From Saccharomycopsis fibuligera x Saccharomycopsis cf. fibuligera (taxonomy: Eukaryota > Ascomycota > Saccharomycetes > Ascoideales > Saccharomycopsidaceae), in the NCBI GenBank assembly GCA_001936135.1, contig CP012810.1, positions 3,658,001 through 3,722,000 of the forward strand: a stretch of DNA of 64,000 nucleotides, read 5' to 3'. How positions within the stretch are numbered: the stretch's first letter is position 1; each line of letters starts with the position of its first letter. Under the pieces are notes generated by a model that did no database searches, was not told the origin of the DNA, and saw nothing but the letters and a program-made list of their open reading frames with translations. The position numbers were made by a program, and so were the translations under genes. Positions 29,279 to 40,325 of the stretch are shown piece after piece.

Positions 29279-30184
29279 TTACAACTTTGGCTTATCAGAC
29301 AACAACTTAACCATTCCCTTAGCATCAATATCGCCCCAACGATACCCAACATGCCAAAGAGCTCCATCCACCACATGCACTGCTCCAGTAACATAGCTGG
29401 CAGCCGGACTAAACAAAAACACTGTAGTTTCAGCAATGTCCGTGGTGGTACCGAATCTCTGCAATGGAATATCTTTAGCCAAACTTTTCAATTTTTCTGG
29501 GCCGCCTTTGAGACGCTTCATGCCTTCGGTAATGTCTGTGATTTCTCCATCTTTGTCACCGCCGTTACCAGCAATGGCGCCAGGAGCCACTGCGTTCACT
29601 CTGATACCAAGTGGACCAAACTCAATGGCAAGAGCATTACTAAGGGCATCAATGCCTGCTTTTGCAGCACTGGCATGAGATTGTAATGGGATTCCGGTAT
29701 AGTGTAAAGTTGCAGAGACAAAAAGGATAGAACCTTTGGTTTTTTTCAATTCGTCAAAAGTGGCTTTAACGGTATTATAAGCACCAAGTAAATCAATAGA
29801 AATAACTGATTTGAACGCATTTGACGACAAATGGTTAAAATCAGCTAAGAAGTTACCAGCAGCACCAGCAACGACAAAATCAATTCGTTTTAGTTGAGCA
29901 ACAGTGGCCTTCACTGCATTGAGAATAGATTCTACTGATCTGACGTCGACATTGCCAAATGCGATAACTTTAGCCCCCGGTCTAACTTGGGCAATTTCAC
30001 GAGCTGCTTCTTCTGCTTTGGACTTATTACGGCCAATGATGGCAGCATCGGCACCAAGGGCCACTAGGGCCTTTGCTTGAACTTTGCAAATGGTGCCGGA
30101 GCCACCGGTGACAAAGGCAACTTTACCTTTGAAAAGGTCTGGCTTCCAGGAGCTGTTTTGGGCGTAATGTTCATCAACCTTCAT
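29279..30184 (-). CDS. SPS19: SPS19-type peroxisomal 2,4-dienoyl-CoA reductase
   Basis: This is a 301-residue short-chain dehydrogenase from the first in-frame ATG (30184). The nucleotide-binding GKVAFVTGGSGTICKVQAKA, then AAIIGRNKSKAEEAA, NVDVRSVES and FVVAGAAGNFLADFNHLSSN identify the dienoyl-CoA reductase branch (the AAGNFL motif is diagnostic). The remainder includes GSILFVSATLHYTGIPLQSH, AAKAGIDALSNALAIEFGPL, GIRVNAVAPGAIAG and PLQRFGTTTDIAETTVFLFS. As is usual in this branch, the classical YxxxK site is replaced (SHASAAKAGID). The enzyme uses NADPH to reduce dienoyl-CoA so unsaturated fatty acids can enter beta-oxidation. The C-terminus is PKL rather than the SKL of S. cerevisiae, so peroxisomal import by PTS1 is doubtful or uses a weak signal. 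Confidence 0.9.
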   Translation of the reverse strand: MKVDEHYAQNSSWKPDLFKGKVAFVTGGSGTICKVQAKALVALGADAAIIGRNKSKAEEAAREIAQVRPGAKVIAFGNVDVRSVESILNAVKATVAQLKRIDFVVAGAAGNFLADFNHLSSNAFKSVISIDLLGAYNTVKATFDELKKTKGSILFVSATLHYTGIPLQSHASAAKAGIDALSNALAIEFGPLGIRVNAVAPGAIAGNGGDKDGEITDITEGMKRLKGGPEKLKSLAKDIPLQRFGTTTDIAETTVFLFSPAASYVTGAVHVVDGALWHVGYRWGDIDAKGMVKLLSDKPKL

Positions 30185-31828
30185 GATGGATCTATTTGGT
30201 GAGAAGGTGCGTGTACTTGCTTTTTGATCTGAATGGTAGTTGGCACAATGTAAAATGAGATAAATTAATTGATCCGTTACCTTGTTCAATTGCTGTACTC
30301 AATTGGTGTAAAAATAATGACAAGGAGACGTTCCCTAGCAACTATAGAATAAATAAACAACTGTCGATGAAATGATGATGGTAGATCAATACCGGCATCA
30401 ATAGAACAACACGGTTCATGACCCCCTTTCCTGTGAGCGTAAATAGAGAAAGCATTTGGGAAAAACAGTCGCTCACTTGCAAACGCATTAGCAACGCATC
30501 TAGTTTCCGCATTTGGTGTCTTTCCGGTGCCGGGTGCCGGTCTGAGACTCCTTCTCTTCTCAACATGAGGTAATTTTTCTATTATATAGTCGATATATAA
30601 AGGCTTATGCTCAAGAACACTACCTGACTCATACTCCAAAAAAAAAAAAGGAAAGAAAAACACAAAATTGATGTTTAGTGGTGGAACATTGCGTTTTATG
30701 TGCTCTTGTGTGCTGTGTGTCTCCTGGTTAAAGAAGAGGAGGCCGGAAGACTGTATGTGAAATAACAATTCTTGTAAATTGATTTCAATAGTACTTCAAA
30801 ATACATACCCTAAATAATGCTTTATTTTAATAAAAGCAGAGGATTTACTTGCTTAATAAAAAAAACTTGAGGTCGAATTGAATGCATTCGAGAGATAAAA
30901 CTGAAAAGAGAAGTAATCGAGACACTCAGACCAGACAAAAATCAGTAGGTACTGAAATTCTAGTATGCTGCATATATACACCCATGAGATCAGATCAATT
31001 TTTTTATAGGAAAAGGGAGCTCTCTTGCGATTCACCGTGTTTTAAAATTGCAAAATAAAATTACATATACACGTATACATTGCATCGCTAAAAAGCTCAA
31101 AAGTAGAAAGATGAATGAATATCAACAATATTGCCTTTTTGGCCTGTTGACTGACTGCAAACCATGGTTTTATGCCTACTGTCACAAACCGATATGTATT
31201 TCGAAAGCCACATTCACGGAACAATAACACTTCTTCCAATCTCCAGCTTGCTAGAATCTCAGCTCTGCTACAGAAACAAATTTGAAAATTATAAAAGATG
31301 TTATAATTTCCGTTGGAAATCCGCTCTACTATATAATATACGCACATACTTCTCATTCTGCTGATAAGTTTCAATATATTTCCCATATGAGTTCCTTCTT
31401 TGGTGTCAATAACTTTGCACATTTGAATATCGGACAGCACATAACACTTTGAGATTAATGTTTGACATGATTGATTAAGTACTTTTTCAATAGTCTTAGC
31501 AGCCTAGATCAAGATATTCTATCATATTTAAATCGCTAACAATGGGGACAAAAATCTGACAGGACAGAATTGGAAACAATAATGTACATTAGTTATAAAG
31601 TTAACATAAAGAAAATAAAGAAAATAAAGAAAATAAAATAAAAGGTTAAAATACATCAATAAATAACAAAAGGATTCCGAAAATTCAAAAAAAAATAGGT
31701 AAATCGAAATAGGATAGAGATAAAAAAAATCGAATAACTTATCATGCCACATTAGTTAAAATATTACCGTGAAAAAAAAATTACTCCTATAAATCAACCA
31801 ACCTTAGAAGCACAGGTCAAGCAGATAA
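30185..31828. other. 1.6-kb intergenic region between the SPS19-type gene and IES1
   Basis: This gap contains the SPS19-type promoter (higher coordinates) and the IES1 3' region. A CGG-rich patch (CCGGTGCCGGGTGCCGG, about 30522-30540) lies about 340 bp upstream of the reductase start. CGG triplets are the core of zinc-cluster regulator sites, including oleate response elements, but no exact consensus spacing is claimed. Open frames here, including one of 132 codons at 31042-31440, lack coding texture. Confidence 0.4.
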
Positions 31829-34654
31829 TCAAACATCAATCGAAAATCGCGTAAGTTTGAGTCCATCGGTAGCAAATTCCACTTTTACCGGACAAACTGA
31901 CCCAGAAACACTCACCTCACCAGCAGCATCAGCACCGACATCAACATCACCGGTATTTCCATTTGCTTTTCCTTCTTGTCCTCTTTCAATATCAGCTTGT
32001 AAGTCGGTTTTCAAAATGTACAGTCTTTCATAATTTGCCCTTGATGCTCTATATGCTTTAACACAACTGCTTGCAAATTCTCCAAAATCATTATATCCTT
32101 TTCCAGCATTATCAGCAGCGGTTACTACCCCGGCAGTAGCATTAGCTATTGCTGCAACGTGTTGCTGTTGTTGTCTTTTGGTCCCATTTGATTTGCCGGT
32201 CATAGTCTCATTCTCAACAATTTCCGCACCACCACTTGATCCCGTTCCTGCAGCTGACTGACTATCAGCAGTTTGATCAATAGCAGCATGATCAACTTCT
32301 GGAGTGACTATTTCTTCTTCCATGATTAATTCTCCTGATTTTAGTAAATGATTCACTAACAGCACATTCCCGGTAGTACGTCTTTTCTTGCGGTGTCGCT
32401 GTTTATTTTGAGCATATATTGTATAATAGATTTCTTCGGGCTTGAATTCTTTAATTTTGCTGCTGCCGTTCTCAATTTTCCGTTTATCTGCTCTTGATAA
32501 CTTGAGAACACGGTTGGTGCTTTTAGTACCACGCCCACTTCTTCTAATCGCTGCTAATTCTGCGGTTGTACCATTATTCAACTCTTTACCATCTTTATCC
32601 TTAACATTTGTAATATCGCCTTCACCGTCTCCAGAAGTGTTGTTAACAGCGTTGGTGGTTAAGTCTCCTGAAGATCCAGAAGCACCAGCACCAGCACCAG
32701 CAACTCCACCCTTTGGCGCAATGTTGGGAATGATTCTAGTGCTTCCATGATTGTTTGCATTACCAGCAGCGCGACCACCTCTTGTTCCCCTTGAACCATG
32801 CCCATTTCCTTTTGCGGCATTCCCGCCACTCCCACCAGCACCACTGCCATTGGCATGATCTGCTGAAGATGCAGTTGTTGACGAGGATGCTGGTGGCGGA
32901 GTATCACCTGGTTCACTATTCCAATCTGCACGAAGAAAATTTCTTCTTTGATCCAACATCAATTGAGCATATTCTTGCTCAGCTGGAGGATCAATGTCGA
33001 ATTCTTCACCTTCAGGAACATCTTCCAAAAACGGAATCAGCAATGGATGATCATTGTCTTTAAAAGGATTCTGTAAAATTTCTTCCTTAGTAAGACTAGT
33101 TTCCAAGTAATTGTACAATAGCCACAAAAATCTTTTAGCTCTTGAACGTGGGGTTGTTTTGAAGTTAAGGAAAATACAGTTGAATGGAGAATCCAGTGGA
33201 TTGGTGAGATCAATGTTATCAAGATTCAAATCTTTGATTGGGGTTTCAGTGATAAATGTCCGACTTAGATCTTTCTCAATATTAGATTCGTCAAAGTGTT
33301 GTAATAACAAATGTTCGAATGAGCAAAGTAAGAAAATAATGTTGATAACATTAGTGCGTGGTGATTTAGTGGTTTCAAACAACTCTTGAAAATTTGTAGG
33401 TTCACCTTTATATTCGCAACAACTTTTCAATATACTCTTCAATCTTGGTGAATCTTGTAAAATCTTGTTATTTTGAGCCTTATCATGCTGTAATGACGGG
33501 ATTGAATGATATGTACGTAATTGGGATTTCATCTCTGGTACAAAATTAATGGTAGTATTCATACGACCAACATTCACAAGCAATGAAACCATAGCTACGG
33601 GCACAGCCATCGCTTTGTCTGTGAGTAAACGGTCCCTAAGCACCTTGGAAGTTTTTGGTGAATGGGCCATAGTAGCAATATACAAATCAGAAAAACTCAG
33701 CTTTCCATTGATATTTGCTCTTCCACTACCGCCTTCGCTCTCATTATCGCTGTCATTATCAGAAGCAGCGGTTTCTTTACTGTATGGGTTTGTAAAAACT
33801 TTTTGATCGTTCAAGAAAACTTCTTTCAAAAACTCATACTGAATGTCTCTCCGCCAAAGGGGTTCGCCATCCTTTTTTTTAATATGATGCTGCTTTGCAC
33901 TGATTATTAAAGTCTGATTAGTACGTTTCAGTTTACTGGTGGCTTTTTCATTCAGATGTTGATGTAATTGTTGTGCCACTAATGAAGCAGGAGAAACAAC
34001 GTGGGAATTGTTGTTGAAATCCAACTTATGGAACCTTCCTCCCGTGGCATGGTTTTTGCTACTGCTGATATTTGACGATTTTCTCTGCTTTGGCTTCTGT
34101 TCAGAAGATTTGAAAGTTTTTGGCTTGCTATCGGTAGTGGTGAATGTTCCTGATGGTGGAAGAGAGCCAGGCAATGGCTCAACGGAACTGTTTTTCTTGC
34201 TTAAACTTCTTCTTTTAGTATCACCGTTGCCATTGCTATTGCTGTTACTATGATCAGGAGACGAACTTTTGCCAGTTGGTGTTGCAGTTGCAGGAGTAGC
34301 AGAAGTATCACCAGCAGGTTCTGTTTTTGACTTTGGAGTAGGCTCACCATTACCATTGGCGCTACCGTTGCCGTTATTATTACTGTCACTGGCATTACTA
34401 TCACTAAGCAAACTGGAAATATTCACTCTGGTCTGATGATGTTGTTGATGAGGTGCAATGTGTGTTCCAACACTGCTTCCGTTGCTTCCATTGCTGCTAC
34501 TGTGTGGACTTCCTACATGAGGTGTTAATGTTGCTTGTTGTTCATTGCCACTACCATTTCCATTGCTATTGCCGTTGCTAATGTTAGTATTGTTGTCATT
34601 GGTGGAGTCATTACCAATATCGTGGATTGGGTCGTAGTGTGATCGCATTGACAT
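31829..34654 (-). CDS. IES1: IES1, subunit of the INO80 chromatin-remodelling complex
   Basis: This is a 941-residue protein. The conserved block at about 315-560 reads KLSFSDLYIATMAHSPKTSK, VAMVSLLVNVGRMNTTINFV, PEMKSQLRTYHSIPSLQHDK, QDSPRLKSILKSCCEYKGEP and FKTTPRSRAKRFLWLLYNYL, which is the Ies1 signature (VNVGRMNTT..F.PEM..QLRTYHSIPSLQ). Ies1 belongs to the fungal-specific nucleosome-binding module of INO80. Both ends are long and disordered: Asn/Ser/Gly-rich at the N-terminus and Gly/Ala-rich after residue 600, with a basic RGTRGGRAAGN patch and KKRRTTG. The ATG at 34654 is the first in frame, with another two codons on. ARP5, elsewhere in the window, is a second INO80 subunit. Confidence 0.88.
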   Translation of the reverse strand: MSMRSHYDPIHDIGNDSTNDNNTNISNGNSNGNGSGNEQQATLTPHVGSPHSSSNGSNGSSVGTHIAPHQQHHQTRVNISSLLSDSNASDSNNNGNGSANGNGEPTPKSKTEPAGDTSATPATATPTGKSSSPDHSNSNSNGNGDTKRRSLSKKNSSVEPLPGSLPPSGTFTTTDSKPKTFKSSEQKPKQRKSSNISSSKNHATGGRFHKLDFNNNSHVVSPASLVAQQLHQHLNEKATSKLKRTNQTLIISAKQHHIKKKDGEPLWRRDIQYEFLKEVFLNDQKVFTNPYSKETAASDNDSDNESEGGSGRANINGKLSFSDLYIATMAHSPKTSKVLRDRLLTDKAMAVPVAMVSLLVNVGRMNTTINFVPEMKSQLRTYHSIPSLQHDKAQNNKILQDSPRLKSILKSCCEYKGEPTNFQELFETTKSPRTNVINIIFLLCSFEHLLLQHFDESNIEKDLSRTFITETPIKDLNLDNIDLTNPLDSPFNCIFLNFKTTPRSRAKRFLWLLYNYLETSLTKEEILQNPFKDNDHPLLIPFLEDVPEGEEFDIDPPAEQEYAQLMLDQRRNFLRADWNSEPGDTPPPASSSTTASSADHANGSGAGGSGGNAAKGNGHGSRGTRGGRAAGNANNHGSTRIIPNIAPKGGVAGAGAGASGSSGDLTTNAVNNTSGDGEGDITNVKDKDGKELNNGTTAELAAIRRSGRGTKSTNRVLKLSRADKRKIENGSSKIKEFKPEEIYYTIYAQNKQRHRKKRRTTGNVLLVNHLLKSGELIMEEEIVTPEVDHAAIDQTADSQSAAGTGSSGGAEIVENETMTGKSNGTKRQQQQHVAAIANATAGVVTAADNAGKGYNDFGEFASSCVKAYRASRANYERLYILKTDLQADIERGQEGKANGNTGDVDVGADAAGEVSVSGSVCPVKVEFATDGLKLTRFSIDV

Positions 34655-36402
34655 TGTTACTGGTATTGATATTAATTTGTTTTCTTGCTTAGTGAGAACT
34701 AGATAGCATATATCCCAGTGTTTATGAATGAATGTCCAATTAGAAGTTGGGCAGAAGCGGATCCCCGTAGTATTATGTTATTTATTGTGCGGAGGACAAT
34801 AATGGAGATGATTGTGAAAAACTTGGATTGCAGTTAAGTTCTCAACAATCCAATAACTGAAATCTCAAATGATGACCAAAGAATCAAACGATGATGACGA
34901 TGGTGATAATGATGCAAAACAAACAAACAAACAAACAAACAGACCACCGATGGATTGATGCGTGGTTGAAAGAACAGATGTATGTAGCAGTAATTATGTG
35001 TATCTGTATGAATGAGATGAATATAACGAAAAGAAAACAGTAACAGTAACAGTGTATAAAATGTATTTCGGAATAAACAGAAACACAGGAATAGTTTTTG
35101 TTTTATTGTTGTTTTTGTTATGTTTTACTTTGTTGGCGGTGATTTTAGATAGTTTGCTGGTTCAGCTTTTTTTTTTTTTTTTTTTCTTTGGTTTTTGCTG
35201 TTAACAATTGCCGCTTTTTCTTTCTTTCTGTCTGTCTTCACAAAGTAGTTCCTCCACTAGAGTTCTTTCGTTCTTTGCGTCCGTTCTCTGGATTTCCAGC
35301 GCGCAGCTGCAGTCTGTAAAAACACCAAGGAAAAAATATAATTTTAGTAAGTGAAAATTATTTAGTCTAGCGCAGTGTGGTGTAATTTGATTTTTCGTGT
35401 TGGCTGCTGCTACAGGGGGTTCCCCACCCCGCGTGTACGTAATATAGTTTCAAATATTCGCCTATAGTGCGCAATTGAACCACTACAACAGCATTACTTA
35501 GAAACATAGTAACACAAGGACAAAAAAAGAATCAAATATTATAATCACATAAACAGAAGTATGTTTATTTTATTTCTCACATATTTGACTTTCTCGGATC
35601 ACCAATTGTCTATTAAAAAAAAAGGTTAAATAAAGATTAAAAAGAAAAAAAAAAAGCTTAAGTAGGCTTCACAAAAAAAAAGTGAAACAAAACTAAAAGA
35701 CTGAGTTTACCAGGCTTAGTCATAGTTCCGCAGAAAGCAGACAAAAATTACTTTGCTAGTTGAGCAGTCAAATAATTACTTTGTTAGTTGAGTAGATAAA
35801 TAGTTAGTCAAGTAGTTAGTTGAGTAGTTTGTCAGTTAGTCAGTTAAATAGTACGTAATAAAAATGGAAAAATGAAGAATACGAGAAGATAAAAAAAATA
35901 AAAAAAAGGGGAAATCAAAAACCAAAAAATAAAAAAGTGTAGTGAAGCCAAAACAACAGATAAAATACGGAAGAAAAAAGGAAACGAAGACTAAAAAAGA
36001 TTGATAAAAATAAATTAAAAAACGGAAACGATTTTAGGAAATTAGAGGATAAAAGATAAGATAGAGACAATAACCAACGAGAGACGAAAACAAAAAAAAA
36101 AAAAAATATTAGCCGGAGCAACCAGGCAAAAACGCTTTTTTGTTGCCTCTGAAATCCAAGTGACAGACACAATTCTGGGAAGGAAAAAAGCACAAAAGGC
36201 AAACAAGTAAAACAAAAGCTTGTGAGAACAGAGAAAGATCAAGAAAAGGGAGAAAACCAAAGTGAAATAAGAGAGAAGAAAAAAAAATCAAATAAAAGTA
36301 AATGAAGATGCAGTTCGATTAGAATATTATTGATATGAGAGGATCGAGTCAGAAGAATAAAGTGTCAGTAGCGCGTGATATCAAATCACAACACAAACAC
36401 AA
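34655..36402. other. 1.75-kb intergenic region upstream of IES1
   Basis: On the minus strand this holds the IES1 promoter and VAC8 3' region. Seen: an (ACAA)n microsatellite at about 34917-34941, a run of 19 T at 35167-35185, and a possible 5' untranslated-region intron end read on the minus strand (TTACTAAA near 35350, then TTTTTACAG near 35320). There is also a degenerate repeat of AGTTAGTTGAGTAG-like units at about 35755-35850 and a purine-rich stretch at 35870-36300. No gene recognised. Confidence 0.4.
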
Positions 36403-38151
36403 TTAGTCAAAATAGCTAACAATTTGCTGTGCCAAGTTGTAAACTTCTGCCTTTGGACCCCTCACAATATCATTTGGGTCGTTAGCATCAATATTAGTTT
36501 CTTGACCAGTTCTAATCTTTAATGCTTTTACCCCATTACTAATGTTGTCATTGCTTTTAATCAATTCATGAATCTTTTTGTTTTCGCTTTCAAGAAGTTG
36601 CAAAATTGTCCAAAGGGCAATATGTTCAAAAGTAGTGTTATTCATATTCAAATATCTAATCAAAAATCCACTAACCCCATCATTTGGTTCTTCCCAATCT
36701 TTAATAATGTAATCATAATTTGGTATTCTTGAACACAAATTGGCCAATGCAGCAGCAGAATTGCCTCCAACTTCGTTGTTTTCACTAAAAGTCAATGGAA
36801 TTAAAACATCAATTATATCTAAATCCAACAATTTTTGCTTTAAATCATCAGCAAGGGCCAAAATGGCAAAACATGCACTAATCTCCGATTGCACACTACC
36901 TTTAGTTTTCAACACCAAATCTTTACATTTCTGTACGGCATTGGCTTCCAAAAGTGCTAATCTGTTTTTTTCTGATGAAGCAGCCAAATTTCTCAAAGTG
37001 GAAACCGCATGGCATTGAATCTCTTCACAATCTTTGTAATCTAGCAATTTCACCAATGGGTCCAAAAACCCAGCATCAACAATTAAACCTTCGTTTAATG
37101 GGTGTATCGAAATGTTTCTGATGCAAGCCACAGCAGCCAACACTAATGGCTGATGAGTGCTCTTCAAGAGCCCCACTAAATGTACAAGCCCACCATTTCT
37201 GACAATTTCCAATTGGTAAGATGGATCAGAAGCCAAATTTCTCAAAGCTAAAGTAGCTTGGCACTGAATTCTTGGAGATTGAGAATCCATCAACAATACC
37301 AACTGACTTACTAAACGAGGTTCAGTTTGAATTAATCTTTTTCTATTGATTTCATCAACTGCAATATTTGAGAGAGCAGTAGTACAGTAATATTGCACAT
37401 CTGGGTCACTACTGGACAATAATGACACCAATACTGGCACTGCACCAGCATTGACTAATTCTTGTCTATTTTCCAAAGAATGGGTCATGTTCAAAAGCGC
37501 ACCAGTGGCGTTTCTTTGTACTCTAAGGTCCTTATTTTTAGCCAATCTAGTCAATGGAATCAAGGCACCACTTTTAGCAATTTTGGCTTTGTTATCATCT
37601 TGAGTGGCCAAATTGGTAATACAACCTACTGCGTTGCATTGTACCTCGGTATTAAGAGACTCCATTTGTTTGATTAATGGTTGCAAACCGCCCATTTCAA
37701 CAATAAGCACTTTGTTGTCATTATTGACGGCCAAGTTACCTAAAGCAGCACAAGCGGCTCTTTGCACTTCACTGTCTGTAGATTTAAGCAAAGATAAAAT
37801 TGGTTTAAATACTTCACGGCCAACTGCTTTGACATCTTTTTCAGTAATTTCGGCAAATGCTAAAGCAGCGCTTCTTTGCAAGTCCAAATTGTTTGAATAA
37901 ACAAGGATGCTGAGGGCTTTCAAGGGGCCCGGACCAAAAAAATCAACTTCATTTCTGTTTTCCAAGTAGTTGAGTAATTCAGCAATGGCGTTTCTTTCAT
38001 TTTGGTGCAAGAGAGGTTGGCTGGAGCCATCATTTTCTTCTATATAGAGCGGTTAGTAAAGTGGAAGAGAAAAGATGGTTAAATGCAATTTTTTTTTTAT
38101 TTTCTATTAAAATTAATACATACGTCTTAAACAACAACAACAGGCGCCCAT
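36403..38151 (-). CDS. VAC8: VAC8, armadillo-repeat vacuolar membrane protein (one intron)
   Basis: Exon 1 is 38151-38124 (28 nt) and exon 2 is 38039-36403, giving 554 residues. The 84-nt intron has GTATGT, TACTAAC (minus strand near 38052-38046) and a TAG acceptor. The tiny exon supplies MGACCCCLR: Gly2 for myristoylation and four Cys for palmitoylation, which anchor Vac8 to the vacuole. It joins [20 protein letters not shown]. About eleven to twelve ARM repeats follow ([76 protein letters not shown]). Vac8 acts in vacuole inheritance with Vac17, nucleus-vacuole junctions with Nvj1, and selective autophagy with Atg13. Without the first exon the protein would lose all its lipid anchors. Confidence 0.97.
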
Positions 38152-39080
38152 GGTAGTAGTTGAGTTAAATAGGTATGTGTAAATATAGGTTAGATTGAGT
38201 TACGTTGAGTAATATTATGTAATGCAACTGGGTGAATAGGATGAAATTGGCTTAGGATTGTGTTGGAAGGCAAGGCGAGTAAGTGAATGACAGTTATTGA
38301 TGATGATTGATGCTTCTCAATATACTTCAAATAAGAAAAGAAAAAAAAGAGAAAGAAACCTGTAGATGTCTGAAATGCTCAGGTTTACGACTTGAGCTGA
38401 GAATAAAACTTTTCCTTTGTGTTGAGATGAGGGCTGGCGCTAGATAACGAGCAGCAGCGAGTGATGCGACAGGAGAGAGTGGCCAGAACAAAAGATGTGA
38501 GAGAATTACAGTAGAATTTTTCGTGGAGAGGGTGTTGCTGAGATTGTGTGAAATGCTCTGCTATGTGAGTGACAGTCTTGAGCAAAGACGATGGAATAGT
38601 GAGAGAGTTGTAGTGGTGATAAGTGGATTGTTGTATTGCTGTGATGGTGTTGCAATTACGGTGATAGCGGTGTGTTTCTGGTGTTTTTGGCTTCGTTTTC
38701 TTCTTTGTTTTCTGCTGGTGGCGCTTTGCCCAAAGAGGCGGTAGAGCGCTTCTTAAGTTACCCGACCACACAGAGACGGCCGCACAGAGAAAGGAAACAG
38801 ATTACGGCAACAGATAGTGCAACAGATAGTGTGTAAGGCAATGTAAAACAGAGTGTTGTTGATTAGACCGCCATATGGCTAGATTTGCTATGAAAGCAGC
38901 AGATTAAAATCAAAATAGAGGATGTAGAAAGTGAAATGTAGAAAGTAAATGAGAAAACAAGTTAAACCAAAAGAACCGCAAAACTAAAACTAAAACAAAA
39001 CAATGCTATGTAAACTGAATAATATTAAATAATGTGTAATACGCAAAACGTATGCTGAATACTCTTTTTTTTTTTATGAC
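38152..39080. promoter_or_regulatory. VAC8 upstream region
   Basis: This 929-bp gap lies between the VAC8 start and the DRE2 stop, both on the minus strand. GTGTTG/TGAGTG-rich DNA occurs around 38520-38680. A 128-codon minus-strand open frame at 38385-38771 is of biased, low-complexity composition and is not called. No firm motif. Confidence 0.4.
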
Positions 39081-40325
39081 TCAAAAGTCATCGCCCATGG
39101 CCCCAATGGAAATGGCCTCGCCTGGCTTAAACGGTGGAAGCCCCAAGTATGGGCACCCGTCACATCTAAAAGCATCGCCCAAAGCACAAGATCCACATCC
39201 ACCAATCTTCTCACCTTCTACCGTAAAGTCAATTTCCGTCACTTCTTCACTACTAAACTTGACAGCATCCTTTTGTTGCTCCTTGAGATTTGCGTCCCGC
39301 TGTTCAATTTCCTGCTCTTCCATTTCTCTCAACCCACAAGTACAATTCTTACAGGCCTTCTTGCGGCGCTTCACTGGCGCCCCATTTTCATCGAACACGC
39401 ACTTCATCGACGTCAACTTGAGCGGTTCTGGTAATGCATTGCCAAGTAAATCATGTTCATTGATGAGTCCATTTTCAGAGGCTTCATCAATATCATCATA
39501 GTTATTGAGGGATTTTGGTGATGGACTGTCATCAGATTCTATGCTAGAATTGTCATTGAATGTGTTGTTGTCAAAGAATTTCAACTTGGATTGCAAATTT
39601 GAGTTCAAGTCAGCCACTTTTACCTCGGCCTTATGCTGGGTTGGTGCTGCTGATGCTGCTGCTGCTTTCTTGAATTTAGGCAATTTCTTGAGTCCACCGC
39701 TGCTGCTGCTGTTGCTATTGTTATTGTTGTTGATTGAAACCTTGTTAGTCTTATTAAGACTGACTGGTTTACTTAATGGCACTGCTCCCACGACCGAGGT
39801 GTTTGGCTTGATCCAAAAATCTCCATCGATCAAAAAACCATTCATGATTGCAGTTAAATTCAACAGCTCGTTCCGCACAAAGAATTTCCCATCACTGATC
39901 ATCAACTTGTAAATCATCTTGAGAGTATCTTCGCTAAATTCGTAGTTACCATTGCCTTCTTCGTGCTGATAGTCCTGCACAAGACTAACTACTTCCTCAG
40001 GAAGACTACTCTGCTGCTGTTGTGGGATGTTGTTGTTGTTGTTGTTGTTGTTGGAAGTTGAGCTCGAAGTGGCTTGATGCACTGCAAGCAAGTGCTGCAA
40101 TATCGTGGCAAAGTTGCTGCTGTTGAGGTAGTAAACCAAGTCATAATGATTGTAAGTAATGTTATTCTGGCGAGCCCGCACGTAAATCAAGTTGATGTTG
40201 TATTGGTCCACATCATGGTCTGTATAAGTAAGTGCTAGTAATTTCTTGATGAGGGCAATCTTGGTAGATGAGCTCTGGATGATGGATGGATCCAAGACAA
40301 AGAGAAGTTTCTTCTGGGTAGTCAT
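39081..40325 (-). CDS. DRE2: DRE2, anamorsin-type cytosolic iron-sulfur assembly protein
   Basis: This is a 414-residue protein. The N-terminal ~170 residues ([35 protein letters not shown]) form the degenerate methyltransferase-like domain of fungal Dre2, and a Ser/Asn/Lys-rich linker follows. The C-terminus has both cluster sites: a four-Cys motif (CVFDENG, then CKNCTCG) for [2Fe-2S], and the twin CX2C motif [20 protein letters not shown] (two Cys pairs, seven residues apart) for the second cluster. Then follows the conserved [12 protein letters not shown]. Dre2 takes electrons from Tah18 to drive the cytosolic Fe-S assembly machinery. A stretch of Gln (PQQQQSSLP) and Asn repeats lies in the first domain. 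All cluster-binding Cys are intact. Confidence 0.96.
   Translation of the reverse strand: MTTQKKLLFVLDPSIIQSSSTKIALIKKLLALTYTDHDVDQYNINLIYVRARQNNITYNHYDLVYYLNSSNFATILQHLLAVHQATSSSTSNNNNNNNNIPQQQQSSLPEEVVSLVQDYQHEEGNGNYEFSEDTLKMIYKLMISDGKFFVRNELLNLTAIMNGFLIDGDFWIKPNTSVVGAVPLSKPVSLNKTNKVSINNNNNSNSSSSGGLKKLPKFKKAAAASAAPTQHKAEVKVADLNSNLQSKLKFFDNNTFNDNSSIESDDSPSPKSLNNYDDIDEASENGLINEHDLLGNALPEPLKLTSMKCVFDENGAPVKRRKKACKNCTCGLREMEEQEIEQRDANLKEQQKDAVKFSSEEVTEIDFTVEGEKIGGCGSCALGDAFRCDGCPYLGLPPFKPGEAISIGAMGDDF

Noticed and set aside
30185-30289. N-terminal extension of the SPS19-type reductase from TTG 30289
   Set aside because: There is no ATG in the extension, and the 301-residue form from 30184 already has the full fold.
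31042-31440. 132-codon minus-strand open frame between the SPS19-type gene and IES1
   Set aside because: Its composition (many Cys, Ile, Phe, Arg) and lack of domain features look like chance, and no splice signals or neighbours support it.
35360-35440. Possible tRNA (TAGCGCAGTG near 35378, GGGGTTCCCC near 35416)
   Set aside because: The B-box consensus is not met and no cloverleaf could be drawn.
38385-38771. 128-codon minus-strand open frame upstream of VAC8
   Set aside because: It is biased toward His, Thr and Ser with no folded segment, and it lies in the VAC8 promoter. Nothing supports translation.
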